A stretch of DNA of 22,500 bases from Trachelipus rathkii (lineage: Eukaryota > Arthropoda > Malacostraca > Isopoda > Trachelipodidae). The translations under genes were made by a program, and so were the position numbers. The stretch's first letter is position 1. Each line of letters opens with the position of its first letter. A model generated the notes under the pieces. That model saw only the letters and a list, made by a program, of their open reading frames with translations, searched no databases and had not been told where the DNA came from. Positions 1 through 9,539 of the stretch are shown here, in pieces. The DNA lies in the NCBI GenBank assembly GCA_015478945.1, contig JABUQX010061757.1:5001-27500 (forward strand), written 5' to 3'.

Positions 1-397
1 TAATGTGTTTCGTTGTGAGGAGTATTAAAGTAGTAATTTCTAAATGTGTTTAATTTTATCGTTTGGAAGAATCCCAACGACAATGTAGGCGACACCGGGA
101 ACATCTCCCGCTGTTGAGGAAGCAAATTTTAAATTTTTTTTTCATTTTTTTTTGTATAGTAGTTTATATATATTATATAATATTATAATGCATTAAGTTG
201 GATTGGTATTATTATTATATTATTAGTTGGTTGATGGTATTATATTATATATATATATATAAGTATATATATATTAGGAATAACAAGTAAGACTATTTAA
301 TTGTTTAAATAACTATTGTAAATATATAAATATTTTCAAGAATATATATTTTTTGCGAAACTGATAATAACTTGTATCTTAAAAAAAGTATAATAGT
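1..397. other. AT-rich non-coding DNA with short AT tracts
   Basis: No gene is visible. The first 120 bases have ordinary complexity. After that the sequence becomes A/T homopolymers and interrupted (AT)n, for example around 240-262. Reading frames here are products of low complexity and contain runs of Ile and Tyr codons only. Confidence 0.6.
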
Positions 398-420
398 TAT
401 ATATATATATATAATATAAC

Positions 421-506
<86 letters not shown>

Positions 507-545
507 GAGGAGAGAGGAGATGAGAGAGAGGAGAGATGGAAAAGA
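398..545. repeat. Compound microsatellite: imperfect (AT)n followed by GA-rich tract
   Basis: About 100 bases of almost pure alternating AT, broken by single-base slips, run to about position 500. They pass directly into about 40 bases of GA/GGA-rich sequence. Open frames crossing it encode alternating Ile and Tyr and are artefacts. The AT part is self-complementary and could form cruciforms. Confidence 0.9.
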
Positions 546-868
546 ACATCCCATTGTGACTTTTGGTGTATAGGGATTTCCATGACAGTCCAGTGACCCA
601 ATAGTTCGCCTTTTCCCTTTTTGGTTCATATTACACACTCCTCTTTCAGACACACCTTGCAGACTACCGTATTCGATTGATGTTGTTTGGGCGGAGAAAG
701 AAATTGCTCACAGCGTTCTATCTGCGTTGTCGTAGAAATGCGAGCTAAAGGGACGTGGTAGTTAGGATTCAACTGCCCATTTTACCTCCTTATCTCTTGT
801 TAAGTATGCGTTTTGCAGGCCTCGACATGGGTCGAGCATTCCTCCTAAGTGGCTATGAATCCATTTGG
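546..868. other. Unassigned segment upstream of retroelement remnant
   Basis: This is mixed-complexity DNA without a convincing reading frame. It lies immediately 5' of the plus-strand endonuclease remnant and could be the decayed 5' part of the same element, but I see no diagnostic motif. A short inverted repeat, CTCGACatggGTCGAG, lies near 821-836. Confidence 0.4.
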
Positions 869-1797
869 TGATCATGGAATGTCAGAGGGAATAAATGTCG
901 AAAAAGAGGAGTCGAGAATGGTGATAAACTGTATTTAGAAAGGGTTAAAATGGTATGCTTCTTATGAGACTGAAACAACAGATGAATAGGAAACGGTGAA
1001 GATAAGTGGTTTGGTGTGAAATGTGTTCGATGTGCTGGAGTGGGAGAGGAATGAGAGGGGAGAAGGAGTTGGCGATTCTGTGGTGGAGCATGTTGGTTTA
1101 CGAGTGAGCTTTGGGGATTTCTGTAAATTGCGGCGCTGTTTGTGAAATTAATCTGGAAATTAGTACTAGATTTCTAGATGGTTTAATTTAAGTTTGAAAA
1201 GGTCAAGTAGGTGTATGTGTTGGTTGCAACATATACCACCTGAGGGATGATGTGGGAAGAGGTGTGACTTTCTGGGAGTTAATCTGAATGATATTTTGGA
1301 TAGATGAAGTAGGAGCTTCGGATTGAATGTCTTGGAGATCTAAATGGTTTGGATAAGGGATCAGAAAAGGATGGAATTAACAGGGTAAGTTGGGGGTACG
1401 GAGGAGAAAAATGAGAATTGGTAGGAGGGTGATCTGATTTTGTGAGGTTAAAAGGTATAGATGTGTGAGCTAATACTTCTTCAAAAACAAGAGTAATTCA
1501 TAGTAAACTAGAGGCTCGGGTTTAAGTAGGAGATGGTATCGAAGTGAAGAAGTATGATTGATTTTTTGTTGGTGAAGAAGATGTTGATGTTGCGTGTTTG
1601 GATGTTATATTAATGTGAGGGGGATTGGGGGATGGGATTACGGATCATTACTGTACTTTTATGTGAAGATTAAGTATAGTGGAGGTTGTGGGGTGGAGAG
1701 GAAGAGGTAAGAAAGGAAGACGCTGGGAAGAATCTCATGTGGGTGAGAAGGTTAAGTGATCAGAACAGAAGGAAATACCATGGTATGGGCCCGGTAC
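869..1797 (+). pseudogene. Decayed non-LTR retrotransposon (RTE-like) endonuclease domain
   Basis: In life this domain nicks target DNA to prime reverse transcription. Read across frames with stops and frameshifts, the landmarks of an apurinic-type retrotransposon endonuclease occur in order: WNVRG (875-889), a purine-rich middle with GNGEDKWFGV- and CAGVGEE-like stretches (about 990-1055), LGDLNG (1331-1348) where these enzymes have the conserved GDxN, ANTSSKTRVIHSK (about 1470-1510) matching the usual NT(Y/F)F+HK segment, GDGIEVK (1529-1549), and DGITDHYC (1631-1654) at the place of the SDHH motif. Spacing suits the family. At least ten stops and several frameshifts make it non-functional, and the catalytic His is in degraded context. 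The remnant is cut at 1797 by an inserted element and resumes at about 2401. I recognise the family from general motif knowledge. The exact clade (RTE or a relative) is uncertain. Confidence 0.75.
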
Positions 1798-1890
1798 TAG
1801 TTGAGAGCCCTCTCACAATCATAAAAATACGAAATCTATTTTTAAATAAAAAAAGTTATTTTTTACGTTCGAAAAAATAAAATATAATTT

Positions 1891-1983
1891 GGTTTATAGA
1901 TAAGTTTTGTTAGTTAGACAGTTTTCTGTGGTTTATTAAAATTTAAAAGGCGTCGAATTAGTTAACAAAACTTATTATAAACC
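1891..1983. repeat. Long imperfect inverted repeat (hairpin) inside candidate MITE
   Basis: The arm at 1891-1916 (GGTTTATAGATAAGTTTTGT and onward) and the arm at 1958-1983 (ending CTTATTATAAACC) are reverse complements over about 24 bases with one small gap and little mismatch. The loop is about 41 bases. Weaker complementarity extends outward, roughly to 1870 and 2003. Subterminal or internal hairpins are common in MITEs. Confidence 0.75.
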
Positions 1984-2313
1984 TTAAAATTCTTTATTAT
2001 CGCGGGTAACTAAACCGAAAATATTAAACATGAAATTACGATATATTCATAGCAACGTATATTCGCTGTTTTCAAATTATTTATTTTAACTTCGAAAAAG
2101 TCAGTAAGGTTATGGTGAGTAAGTGTTTGTAACGGATGGAAGACAGGCATAATTTACTGTGATATGACTTAACAAAGTTATTAACTAAACCGAACTTAAA
2201 ACAACAAAAAAATTCAGACTTGAAATATGATATGTATTTATGATATGAGAATGAACATGAGTTATTAAAGTACTCTTGCATCGAAATATTGTTTAAAAAG
2301 GGGACGAAAGATA

Positions 2314-2318
<5 letters not shown>

Positions 2319-2349
<31 letters not shown>
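2319..2349. repeat. Poly-A tract, 31 bases
   Basis: This is an uninterrupted run of A, the longest homopolymer in the window, 41 bases inside the right inverted repeat of the candidate MITE. It could be a microsatellite or a relict retroposon tail. Confidence 0.95.
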
Positions 2350-2350
<1 letters not shown>

Positions 2351-2400
2351 GATTATCTTAAAAAAATATCGATATTCGCCAAAGGCGCTACTCTCAACTA

Positions 2401-2700
2401 TTACCAAAAAGTATTTAAAGAGACGCTAATGCAAAAATCAGTTGAATGTGAACAAAGATGAAACAAACCAAAACTGAACACATATGAAGTAAAGGTGGCG
2501 ATAAGGGGAAGAGAAATTAAGAAGGAAGTAGTGTTGACTGAAGAATGTGGAATGAAGAAGTGATTCAAGAGATTAAAAGTTTAAAAAAGACCCGGCATGG
2601 TCGAATGTGCTAAAATCCAAAGATGAGTTTCAAAAGAAAGATGTTTTGAATTTACATAAGGAGGTTACTAGGAAAGGCAAAAAGTAGCATGGAATGTCCT
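2401..2700 (+). pseudogene. Decayed non-LTR retrotransposon, endonuclease-RT linker region
   Basis: This continues the plus-strand element interrupted at 1797. WNEEVIQEIKSLKK is readable without a stop at 2548-2589. After a one-frame slip, KSKDEFQKKDVLNLHKEVTR-like coding runs from about 2613 to 2687, ending GKK and a stop. In RTE-like elements the linker carries the sequence W(W)N(D/E)EV followed by a Lys/Glu-rich helix and then K(S)xDEE, so order, spacing and composition fit. The sequence stops making sense at about 2700, where an (AT)n array begins, so the RT that should follow is missing. Confidence 0.7.
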
Positions 2701-2740
2701 TAATTATATCAATCTATATAAACGGAACTATGAACTGCAT

Positions 2741-2832
2741 ATAATTATAATATATATATTATATAGTATATATATATATAATATATATAATAATATATTA
2801 TATAATATAAATTAATAATTATATATATATTA

Positions 2833-2872
<40 letters not shown>

Positions 2873-2940
2873 AATAGCTAATATATATATATATATATAT
2901 ATATATTATTATATATATATATAATATATTTATATATAAG
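2741..2940. repeat. Imperfect (AT)n microsatellite array
   Basis: About 200 bases of almost exclusively A and T with dominant alternating TA. It is interrupted by TTA or TAA slips and a short TAAATAGCTAA island near 2870. It truncates the retroelement linker on its 3' side. Confidence 0.9.
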
Positions 2941-3060
2941 TCATCAAGTTTAGTTAATGATATAAATAATAGTAACTTAAAACCTAATATATTATATTAT
3001 ATATCTTACGGTAATATTATCTAGTATAATAAAACATTTTAATATGAACCGCTCCGCGAC

Positions 3061-3220
3061 TATAGCTATATATATATAATTATTACTATAGTATATATAT
3101 ATTATATATACATATATATACTATATATATATATATACTATATACATATATATATATACTAATTATATATATATTATATATATAATATTTAGATATATAT
3201 ATATTGTTATATATATCGAT
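3061..3220. repeat. Imperfect (AT)n microsatellite array with ACTA/CATA variants
   Basis: Alternating TA tracts are repeatedly interrupted by single C bases in TATAC units. The array follows a short GC-containing spacer (CCGCTCCGCGAC) at about 3050. Confidence 0.85.
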
Positions 3221-3480
3221 AATATCTAAAGTAAATAGAGGAAGGTAAAATTTAATTTATATGCATAAAGTTCACGTCGATTTCAAGAAAAACTTTTTAA
3301 ACACTAGAGGCTTCTCTTCTTTTTCTTGAAGTAATTATTATATCTTATTTTTGAAGGCAAATTTTCGTTACTCTCTCTATCACGAAGTTACCCACCTCAA
3401 GTGGTTCTGTGCCCTCTCGAAGACAACCATCAAGTTAAGGTGTTTTCGTCCAATTAATAGGGTCCTATTCATTAATGATA
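3221..3480. other. Island of ordinary complexity, function unknown
   Basis: Sequence with CT-rich stretches (around 3310-3330 and 3370-3380) lies between AT arrays. No reading frame of note and no recognisable motif. It may be the remnant of an unidentified repeat. Confidence 0.4.
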
Positions 3481-4009
3481 TTATTATAGATTATTAATTT
3501 TGATATAAATTAAAAGAAAAAATAAATTACTATAAGTGAGAAATTTAATTTTAACAAATGAAAAAGAAATAATAAAATATAATATATTATTGTATCAATA
3601 TATCTGCGGATATATATTATTTAGAATAATTCATTGTGTCTATAAAACTTTATGTATCTTGTAGTTAATTTGAATTATTAATATCTATATATATTATTAA
3701 TATATATATATATATATATATCATATATATATATATTATATATATATACAAGGTTATAGTTCCGTATTTCTATTTGCCTGAAAACTTAGAATTGTTGGTG
3801 TTTATTTAGTAGATCTCAGCAACGTAACTGATAATACGTATATCTGGATAATTATATTATATTAAATATTTACAATTAAGTATTTTTAATATAATAAGCT
3901 AATATTATATATATATATAACTAATTACTAATATATATATATTTCAAAATCTGATACTAATTATGTTGAATGCAATGTTTTTTAATGGAAAAATATTTCC
4001 AAAAAAAAA
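3481..4009. other. AT-rich non-coding DNA with (AT)n tract near 3690-3750
   Basis: Nothing gene-like is seen. The AT microsatellite around 3690-3750 carries a TCA interruption. Confidence 0.5.
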
Positions 4010-4215
4010 ATCACGATTTGAACACAAAAAAGTGAAACACTTGAACTGTGTGGTGGTGCGACCTGTCCGCAATGTGTGTCGTGTTTTTGTATGTAAGTAT
4101 ATGTGTGTGTAAACTCGAAAATAAAAGATCGTCTCGAATGCAGAAATCAAAGGATTTGGATAGAAAACTCGGCGACCGTATGTGGGGCATTAGCGCTGAA
4201 GACAGCGTATAGAAG
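4010..4215. other. Higher-GC island with a short unassigned open frame
   Basis: This segment is less AT-rich than its flanks. On the plus strand it has an open stretch of about 50 codons from roughly 4048, ending in a TAG after MQKSKDLDRKLGDRMWGIS-like coding (about 4138-4205). There is no convincing start, no family match that I recognise and no clear splice boundaries. The first half of the frame crosses GT-rich simple sequence. It may be an exon relic or chance. Confidence 0.3.
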
Positions 4216-5160
4216 CCCTTGTTTTCATGATATTGCCAAGTTTAGATATTTCATTTTTAGAATATCTTTTCATTTTTAATGTTCTGAATTTTTTGTTTTA
4301 TGCTTTATTATATATATATATACACATAATTTTAATAAAAGTAAGTAAATAAAAAGCTAATAGGTAAACTCCAAAAAAGATATATTAATACTATATTAAA
4401 TTATAAACAATTATATTGGATCAATAACTAAAAATATAAAATTTATAATAAAAATGTTTATGTTTTTTTTTTATAAAATATATAGATATAGGTAGAATAT
4501 ATATATATATTTTATATATATAGTTATAATATATAATTAACTAATTATTAATGGGCATGATAAAAGGTATATAATAGTAAATGATATAGTATATATAGTG
4601 GGTATGTTTCTATAATATTACATACCTAGGTTTTTATAATTATATTTATAAATATTAAAATTAAACATATTGATTTGCTATATATATGACTATATATATC
4701 TTTATATCTCATAAATTATCAAGTTTGCATTATTCAAATATATATATAACTATTATATAATTACTAGTTAATTATAATATAATATATATATATAAATTAT
4801 ATTGCATACGTGTGATGCCACATTCATATTACTTTTCTGACTAATCCACACATACAAAAACTTGACTATATATAGTATATATATATATAATATATATATA
4901 TATTATATCATATATATATATATATATATAATTATATAAGTTGGAATATCTGATATAGTAATAATATACCAATAAATTATTAATCTGTATCTACGACCAC
5001 TTTCAGAAAACTTCCAGGATGCATTTGGGAAATGTTCCAATACGTTTTATTTTAGTAAAAATAGTATTAATATCATAATTTACTAGTATATATATATTAT
5101 TTCATGTATATATTTCATAATATTGTATATATATATTAATAAGGGCAATATCAAAAAATG
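4216..5160. other. AT-rich non-coding DNA, with (AT)n at about 4866-4940
   Basis: I see no gene. Tracts of (AT)n occur around 4496-4520, 4735-4800 and 4866-4940. A small inverted repeat, GGTATGT and ACATACC, lies near 4600-4627 around an AT loop. Confidence 0.55.
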
Positions 5161-5166
5161 AATTTG

Positions 5167-5251
5167 AGTAAGTATATATAGTAATATATATGATTATATT
5201 ATATATATAAATTATATATATATATAAATAACTAATTTATATATACTTACT
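5167..5251. repeat. 14-bp perfect inverted repeat around an AT-rich loop
   Basis: AGTAAGTATATATA at 5167-5180 is the exact reverse complement of TATATATACTTACT at 5238-5251. The 57-base loop is itself mostly alternating AT, so the whole could extrude as a cruciform. The GTAAGT/ACTTAC parts of the arms are not simple repeat, so it is more than two AT tracts meeting. It could be a small MITE core or chance within low-complexity DNA. Confidence 0.7.
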
Positions 5252-6394
5252 TAGAATACATCAGACCATGATAGTCTTATAAATAATATTATATATATAT
5301 AATTTGGCTAAATAATATATATTTTATGTATAATATACGTATAAGTATAATTCTATTTATATATATATATATATATAATTGTATATATATTATATTAACT
5401 CAATCCTCCAATATATTTATTCAAATATTAAATCTATATTATTATTTATTAATTAGTTATTAAAAATATTTTCTATATATAAGTAATATTTTTTTATTTA
5501 ATCTAAAAGTATATATAATTATTAATTAGTATTTATTGGTTTATCATATCAAGAGTTATAGTATAATTTTATTTATAGGAAGGCTTTGGAAAATAGATTT
5601 TGTTTGTTAATATATTACTTTAGAAAAGTCGACAATTACCAACGAGTAAGCATTTTTTATGGTATTTATATCATCTATTATTATAATATTATAATTATTT
5701 CTTACTCATTAAATATATAACTTATTTATACCAACATATAATTTACTATAATTCTACATATTTATAATAATAAATAGTATGAAATATAACAGTTTCCATA
5801 TTATTATTAACTATATTTCGCAATTTTCATCCTAAAATTTTAAATATTTGTCATCTTAATTTCATATATATTTCTATATATAGTCTTAAATCTACGTTAA
5901 ATTCATTTAATACTGTTAATATATCAATAATAATTATTTCATAATAAGTAATAAAGAATGAATACTTTTTATTAATAATTTAATATAAATTATCAAATAA
6001 CTTTACAAATACATAATTTTGATAATAATATTTTAATACAATTTAATATAATTTTAATTTAGATTTTATAAAAAATTAACTTATGTATGTAGAATAAATT
6101 ATTTTCTTCCAAAAAAAAACCCAAAAAAAACCAATAACATATATTATTGATATAATATATAATTACTCTGATAATAATAAAGATACAAATACATTGAAAA
6201 TAGCATTTTATCTAATTTATTTAAATATATAATGTAAATTATTATATATATTTATATATATATTAATATTTGTCATAAATATATATATTATATTAATAAT
6301 ACATCATTATGGAAAAAGGTTATATGTATAATAATAATATAATATATTAATTTTATACTTTGTGTATATGATTGAGAAATCACTATGAGTTTTG
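5252..6394. other. AT-rich non-coding DNA
   Basis: There is nothing gene-like. (AT)n occurs near 5358-5395. The rest is degenerate A/T sequence with very little G or C and no stable reading frame. Confidence 0.6.
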
Positions 6395-6760
6395 AGATTA
6401 TGATGAATATTATATTTTCATTATGAGATAGTCGGAGGATGTGTGAGTGAATTTTTGTACGCACGATGGATGAGATGGATTCAGAGAGAACTTTGGTAAT
6501 TGCGGGAGAGAGGGAGAGTGCTGTTGAATTCGAGAAGAATATGTAGTTCATGTTGTTCTATCTTATTATGATGACAGCATGAGAGATTAGACGTTAATTA
6601 TAGTGGATTCTGAAAATGGAGCGAGAAAAGTATTTCATAAGAATAATTAATGGAATTATTACCTAGTGACAAAGATCTCAGCAAAACAGCTTGCCTGCTT
6701 TACTGCATAGCAAGCATACAAAGAGATGAGAAGAGAGAGAGGAGAGAGGCGAAGGCCAAT
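6395..6760 (+). other. Purine-rich island, possible relic of retroelement coding DNA
   Basis: The plus strand becomes G/A-rich, as it is in the recognised retroelement copies. It has an open stretch reading MDEMDSERTLVIAGERES (around 6467-6520), continuing to a stop at 6544. The M-D-x-E-R pattern loosely recalls the segment after GHVERMD in RTE-like C-termini, but the diagnostic GHV is absent, so I do not assign it. A GA tract follows at about 6724-6750. Confidence 0.25.
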
Positions 6761-7794
6761 TAAAAAAGATGATTGAGTATAGAGAGTTGAAACTCAAAAA
6801 AAAAACTTTTTGTACATATTATGTAACCATTCCACTGTATTTTTTATACTTCTTTTTCTTAACAATTCCCACATTTATTTTTGGATTCAACTTGAACTTT
6901 CGTCCGTCATTATTTTCCGATCTCATTTGTCATGATTCCGAATTTTGTGATTTGGTTTGGATATGGTGAATAGAACAAGGATAGATTTATGGGCAAATTG
7001 CGGTGGGACTTTTTCACTCGTGTTTTTTTTTTAAAATTGTTCTCTCTGACTTTCCTTAAAGCAATAATTAATCCGATGTACAATATCAAATATATAATAT
7101 AAAAGACCAAGTCAACTGGCAAAACTGCAAATTATAATATTGAGAACATTATTAGAGTTTAATTATTTATTTATCGGTATTCAAGTATTAAGGAAACTTT
7201 GATTATTGCCCATTGTTTTGATAGTGGAGGGTGGGGGGAAAATCCAATTATAAGGATGTGTCACACATCATTCTCGATTAACTCTGTTTATATTAATTGC
7301 TAATGAAGAATGATATATATACTGATTATATTTTATATTTAGTTTTTACTTTACCTTCATTTATATTATCTAATTATAAGTAACAAGTCCAACCCTAAAC
7401 TCTTTATAATCCACCTAGAGTATATCTAGAACTAATCTATATATTTTTTTGAAACGAGACATTATTCGGTAATTTGATTTAGTAGTCATCGATAGAGTGT
7501 GTACTATAGTTCATATTTTTATACAAAGATATGATCTCCAGCAGAAAAATATAATGTGTTATATATATATAGATATATAGTGATGTTTCATAAAGATAAT
7601 ATTATACATTGAAATCAGATATTCTAGTGTACGATGTAATGAATAAAAGTGGTTTTTGTAAATTATTATATATGGACCAATACGTGAGTGTAATAGCTAC
7701 TTAGCATGCGCCGCATGCGTAAAGTAAAAATAATAAAATAAAATAAATATAACTATAATATAATCAATTAACTGGGGTGAGCGTTTGAACAGTC
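6761..7794. other. AT-rich non-coding DNA
   Basis: Mixed AT-rich sequence with no recognisable gene. It has a GTGGAGGGTGGGGGG purine patch near 7225-7240 and a small GCATGC-flanked inverted repeat near 7704-7720. Short open frames are of chance length. Confidence 0.5.
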
Positions 7795-7890
7795 GGTATA
7801 TATATATATATATATTATGATATATATATATATATATAATACTTATATAATATTATATAATATATTAAATATATATATATAATATAATTA
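7795..7890. repeat. Imperfect (AT)n microsatellite array
   Basis: Alternating TA runs about 20-30 bases long are separated by TATGATA and TAATACTTA interruptions. Confidence 0.85.
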
Positions 7891-9180
7891 TTATAATATA
7901 TTAACCAGTAGTATGTGTTGAATGATAATTATTATTTATTCAGAAAATTACTTTATGGCATGCACACAAATGAAAAATAATATAATTGAACTCCTATATC
8001 TATACCTTTGCTCAAATTATATTATATTATCCCATTCATAAGGGAAATATAGCACTAAATTTCAACAATATTAATTGCCAGATATCTTAAAGTAAAATGA
8101 AATACTCTAGATATTATAACTTGTTTGTATTACAACTATAATCAATAAAAAAAATATTTTAAAGCTATATTTTTATCAGTTACTTTCATTAGTTATCTTT
8201 GTTTGTGATATGTTGCTATTCATTAAGTTTAAACAATGTAAATATATTTGGATTGCCAAATAGGGAAATAACTTGATCAATTAACTATTAGAATAAATAT
8301 TTATGTTTAATATTCTTGGTAAACCTAGTTTTTTAAAAATAAAGTGAATTTACTTGCTAAGAAAATTTTATATTTTAAATAATTATAATGTTATAATTAT
8401 TTAAGCTCAAGTGAAATTCAGATTAGTTAGTGATGTTTTTAGTAGAATAAAAACTCATAAGAAATACTAATATCATTAATCCTCTATATATTACTGTTTA
8501 CTTTACACAGGTTTCTCTTTTAACAAAATTACAATGATAATATATTGTAAGATTATTAAGCCTATAAAAGCTGCTATTTATATATAATAGTGAAAACTTG
8601 GGTAAAAGTGACCATAATAAAATAAATATCAATACTTTATGAATAATTACATTACTGTATAAACTACCAACACTAAATGCTGTAAATAAACTTAATAGTT
8701 TTACGTGAAACCTATATGAGGATATTATTATTATATATATATATATATATATAATGTATAAATATATTATATATACTATATATATAAAATATTCATAAAG
8801 TAGCAATTATTTTTTTTATTTAAAAATTTTTAAGCTTTATTTTTTTTTTTTCTATAATTATATACTCATACTTTTTTCATTGTTAATACTTCTAGTGATA
8901 ATTCTTTTAGAATTAATGAGGTTTACATACCAGACTACCCTTAGGTCTGATTTATTACAAAAATAAACATCGGCAACTTAGATAGTGTGTCAATCAAACC
9001 TAATTCCCCTTTCATCCTAATCTCATTTTAATTTTTTATGGTATAATATTTTGAAAATATCTAATTTTTTTACTGCTTAGGTTCTTATTACTCAAAATTA
9101 ATTTTTCATAATTTTACTTTCTCACTGTTGTCCTTGTATTCAATAATATATCCTGAAAAATAATGAATTAGTTAGGATAA
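7891..9180. other. AT-rich non-coding DNA with (AT)n at about 8730-8785
   Basis: No coding signal is seen on either strand. The (AT)n tract near 8730-8785 explains the Ile/Tyr-rich minus-strand frame that crosses it. Confidence 0.55.
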
Positions 9181-9199
9181 CACCTAAAAGTCCAATCGC

Positions 9200-9320
9200 G
9201 GGTCCTACCAACCAACCTGCGGTTTGCTGAGTTTTGAAAGACCTGACAGTTGATTACTCCAATCCATACATTGTCTTTCGCATAGATTTACTCAAGCGCA
9301 GGACATGACCATATCATTTC
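9200..9320 (-). pseudogene. Possible C-terminal fragment of a non-LTR retrotransposon
   Basis: On the minus strand the frame reads YGHVLRLSKSMRKTMYGLE between 9313 and 9257 without a stop. It then passes one stop and continues with STVRSF and a GW-containing tail to about 9200. Many non-LTR elements end with (W/Y)xGHVxRM, then about ten residues, then a basic patch and a G-R-P-rich segment. The GHVLRL core and spacing fit that pattern, but the GRP motif is not preserved and no RT lies upstream. The surrounding 9185-9480 is less AT-rich than its flanks, which supports a distinct insertion. Chance cannot be excluded. Confidence 0.3.
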
Positions 9321-9539
9321 CCAACTCACTTAAACACAACACATAGATTCTTCGTGCTGATGAAACTAATTATATAAGCTTGGGGGTGATTAACATCTAT
9401 TATATAGTTCTCAAAGAGAGTTAGATGAAGAGTGAAAGAGAGTTTCTAACTGCGTGATCCAACCCATTTTTGCTCGCACTCACGTTTAATCTTCATTTTT
9501 CAACTCATGGCACTATATCTTTAGTACGGGGAAAGGTAT

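Larger units (their letters stand above)
1798..2400. mobile_element. Candidate MITE (non-autonomous DNA transposon) inserted in the retroelement
   Basis: The ends are a perfect 10-bp terminal inverted repeat, TAGTTGAGAG at 1798-1807 and CTCTCAACTA at 2391-2400. If the outer TA on each side is the duplicated target, the element proper is about 599 bp with 8-bp GTTGAGAG ends, as in TA-targeting (Tc1/mariner-like) MITEs. It is AT-rich, unlike both flanks, and sits between two pieces of the same plus-strand endonuclease and linker region. It has no transposase frame. It contains a long internal inverted repeat (1891-1983) and a 31-base A run (2319-2349). The alternative is a poly-A-tailed retroposon with a chance end repeat. 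A 10-bp match at such a junction is suggestive but not proof. Confidence 0.5.

Noticed and set aside
305..653. Minus-strand frames of 61-98 codons
   Set aside because: They are mostly alternating Ile/Tyr from (AT)n plus Ser/Leu from the GA tract; no gene content.
1686..1880. Plus-strand 64-codon frame
   Set aside because: It begins inside the decayed endonuclease copy and crosses the junction at 1798 into the MITE candidate, so it is a chance fusion of two unrelated sequences.
2081..2407. Minus-strand 108-codon frame
   Set aside because: It spans the 31-base A run (poly-Phe) and covers the right half of the candidate MITE; no domain is visible and its composition follows the AT-rich DNA.
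6395..6560. Retroelement C-terminus (MDxER region)
   Set aside because: Only a four-residue resemblance; no GHV or GRP motif and no colinear partner, so listed only as an unassigned purine-rich island.
8498..8806. Minus-strand 102-codon frame
   Set aside because: The first part is translated (AT)n and the rest is Leu/Ile/Tyr-rich with no motif; a length possible by chance over low-complexity DNA.
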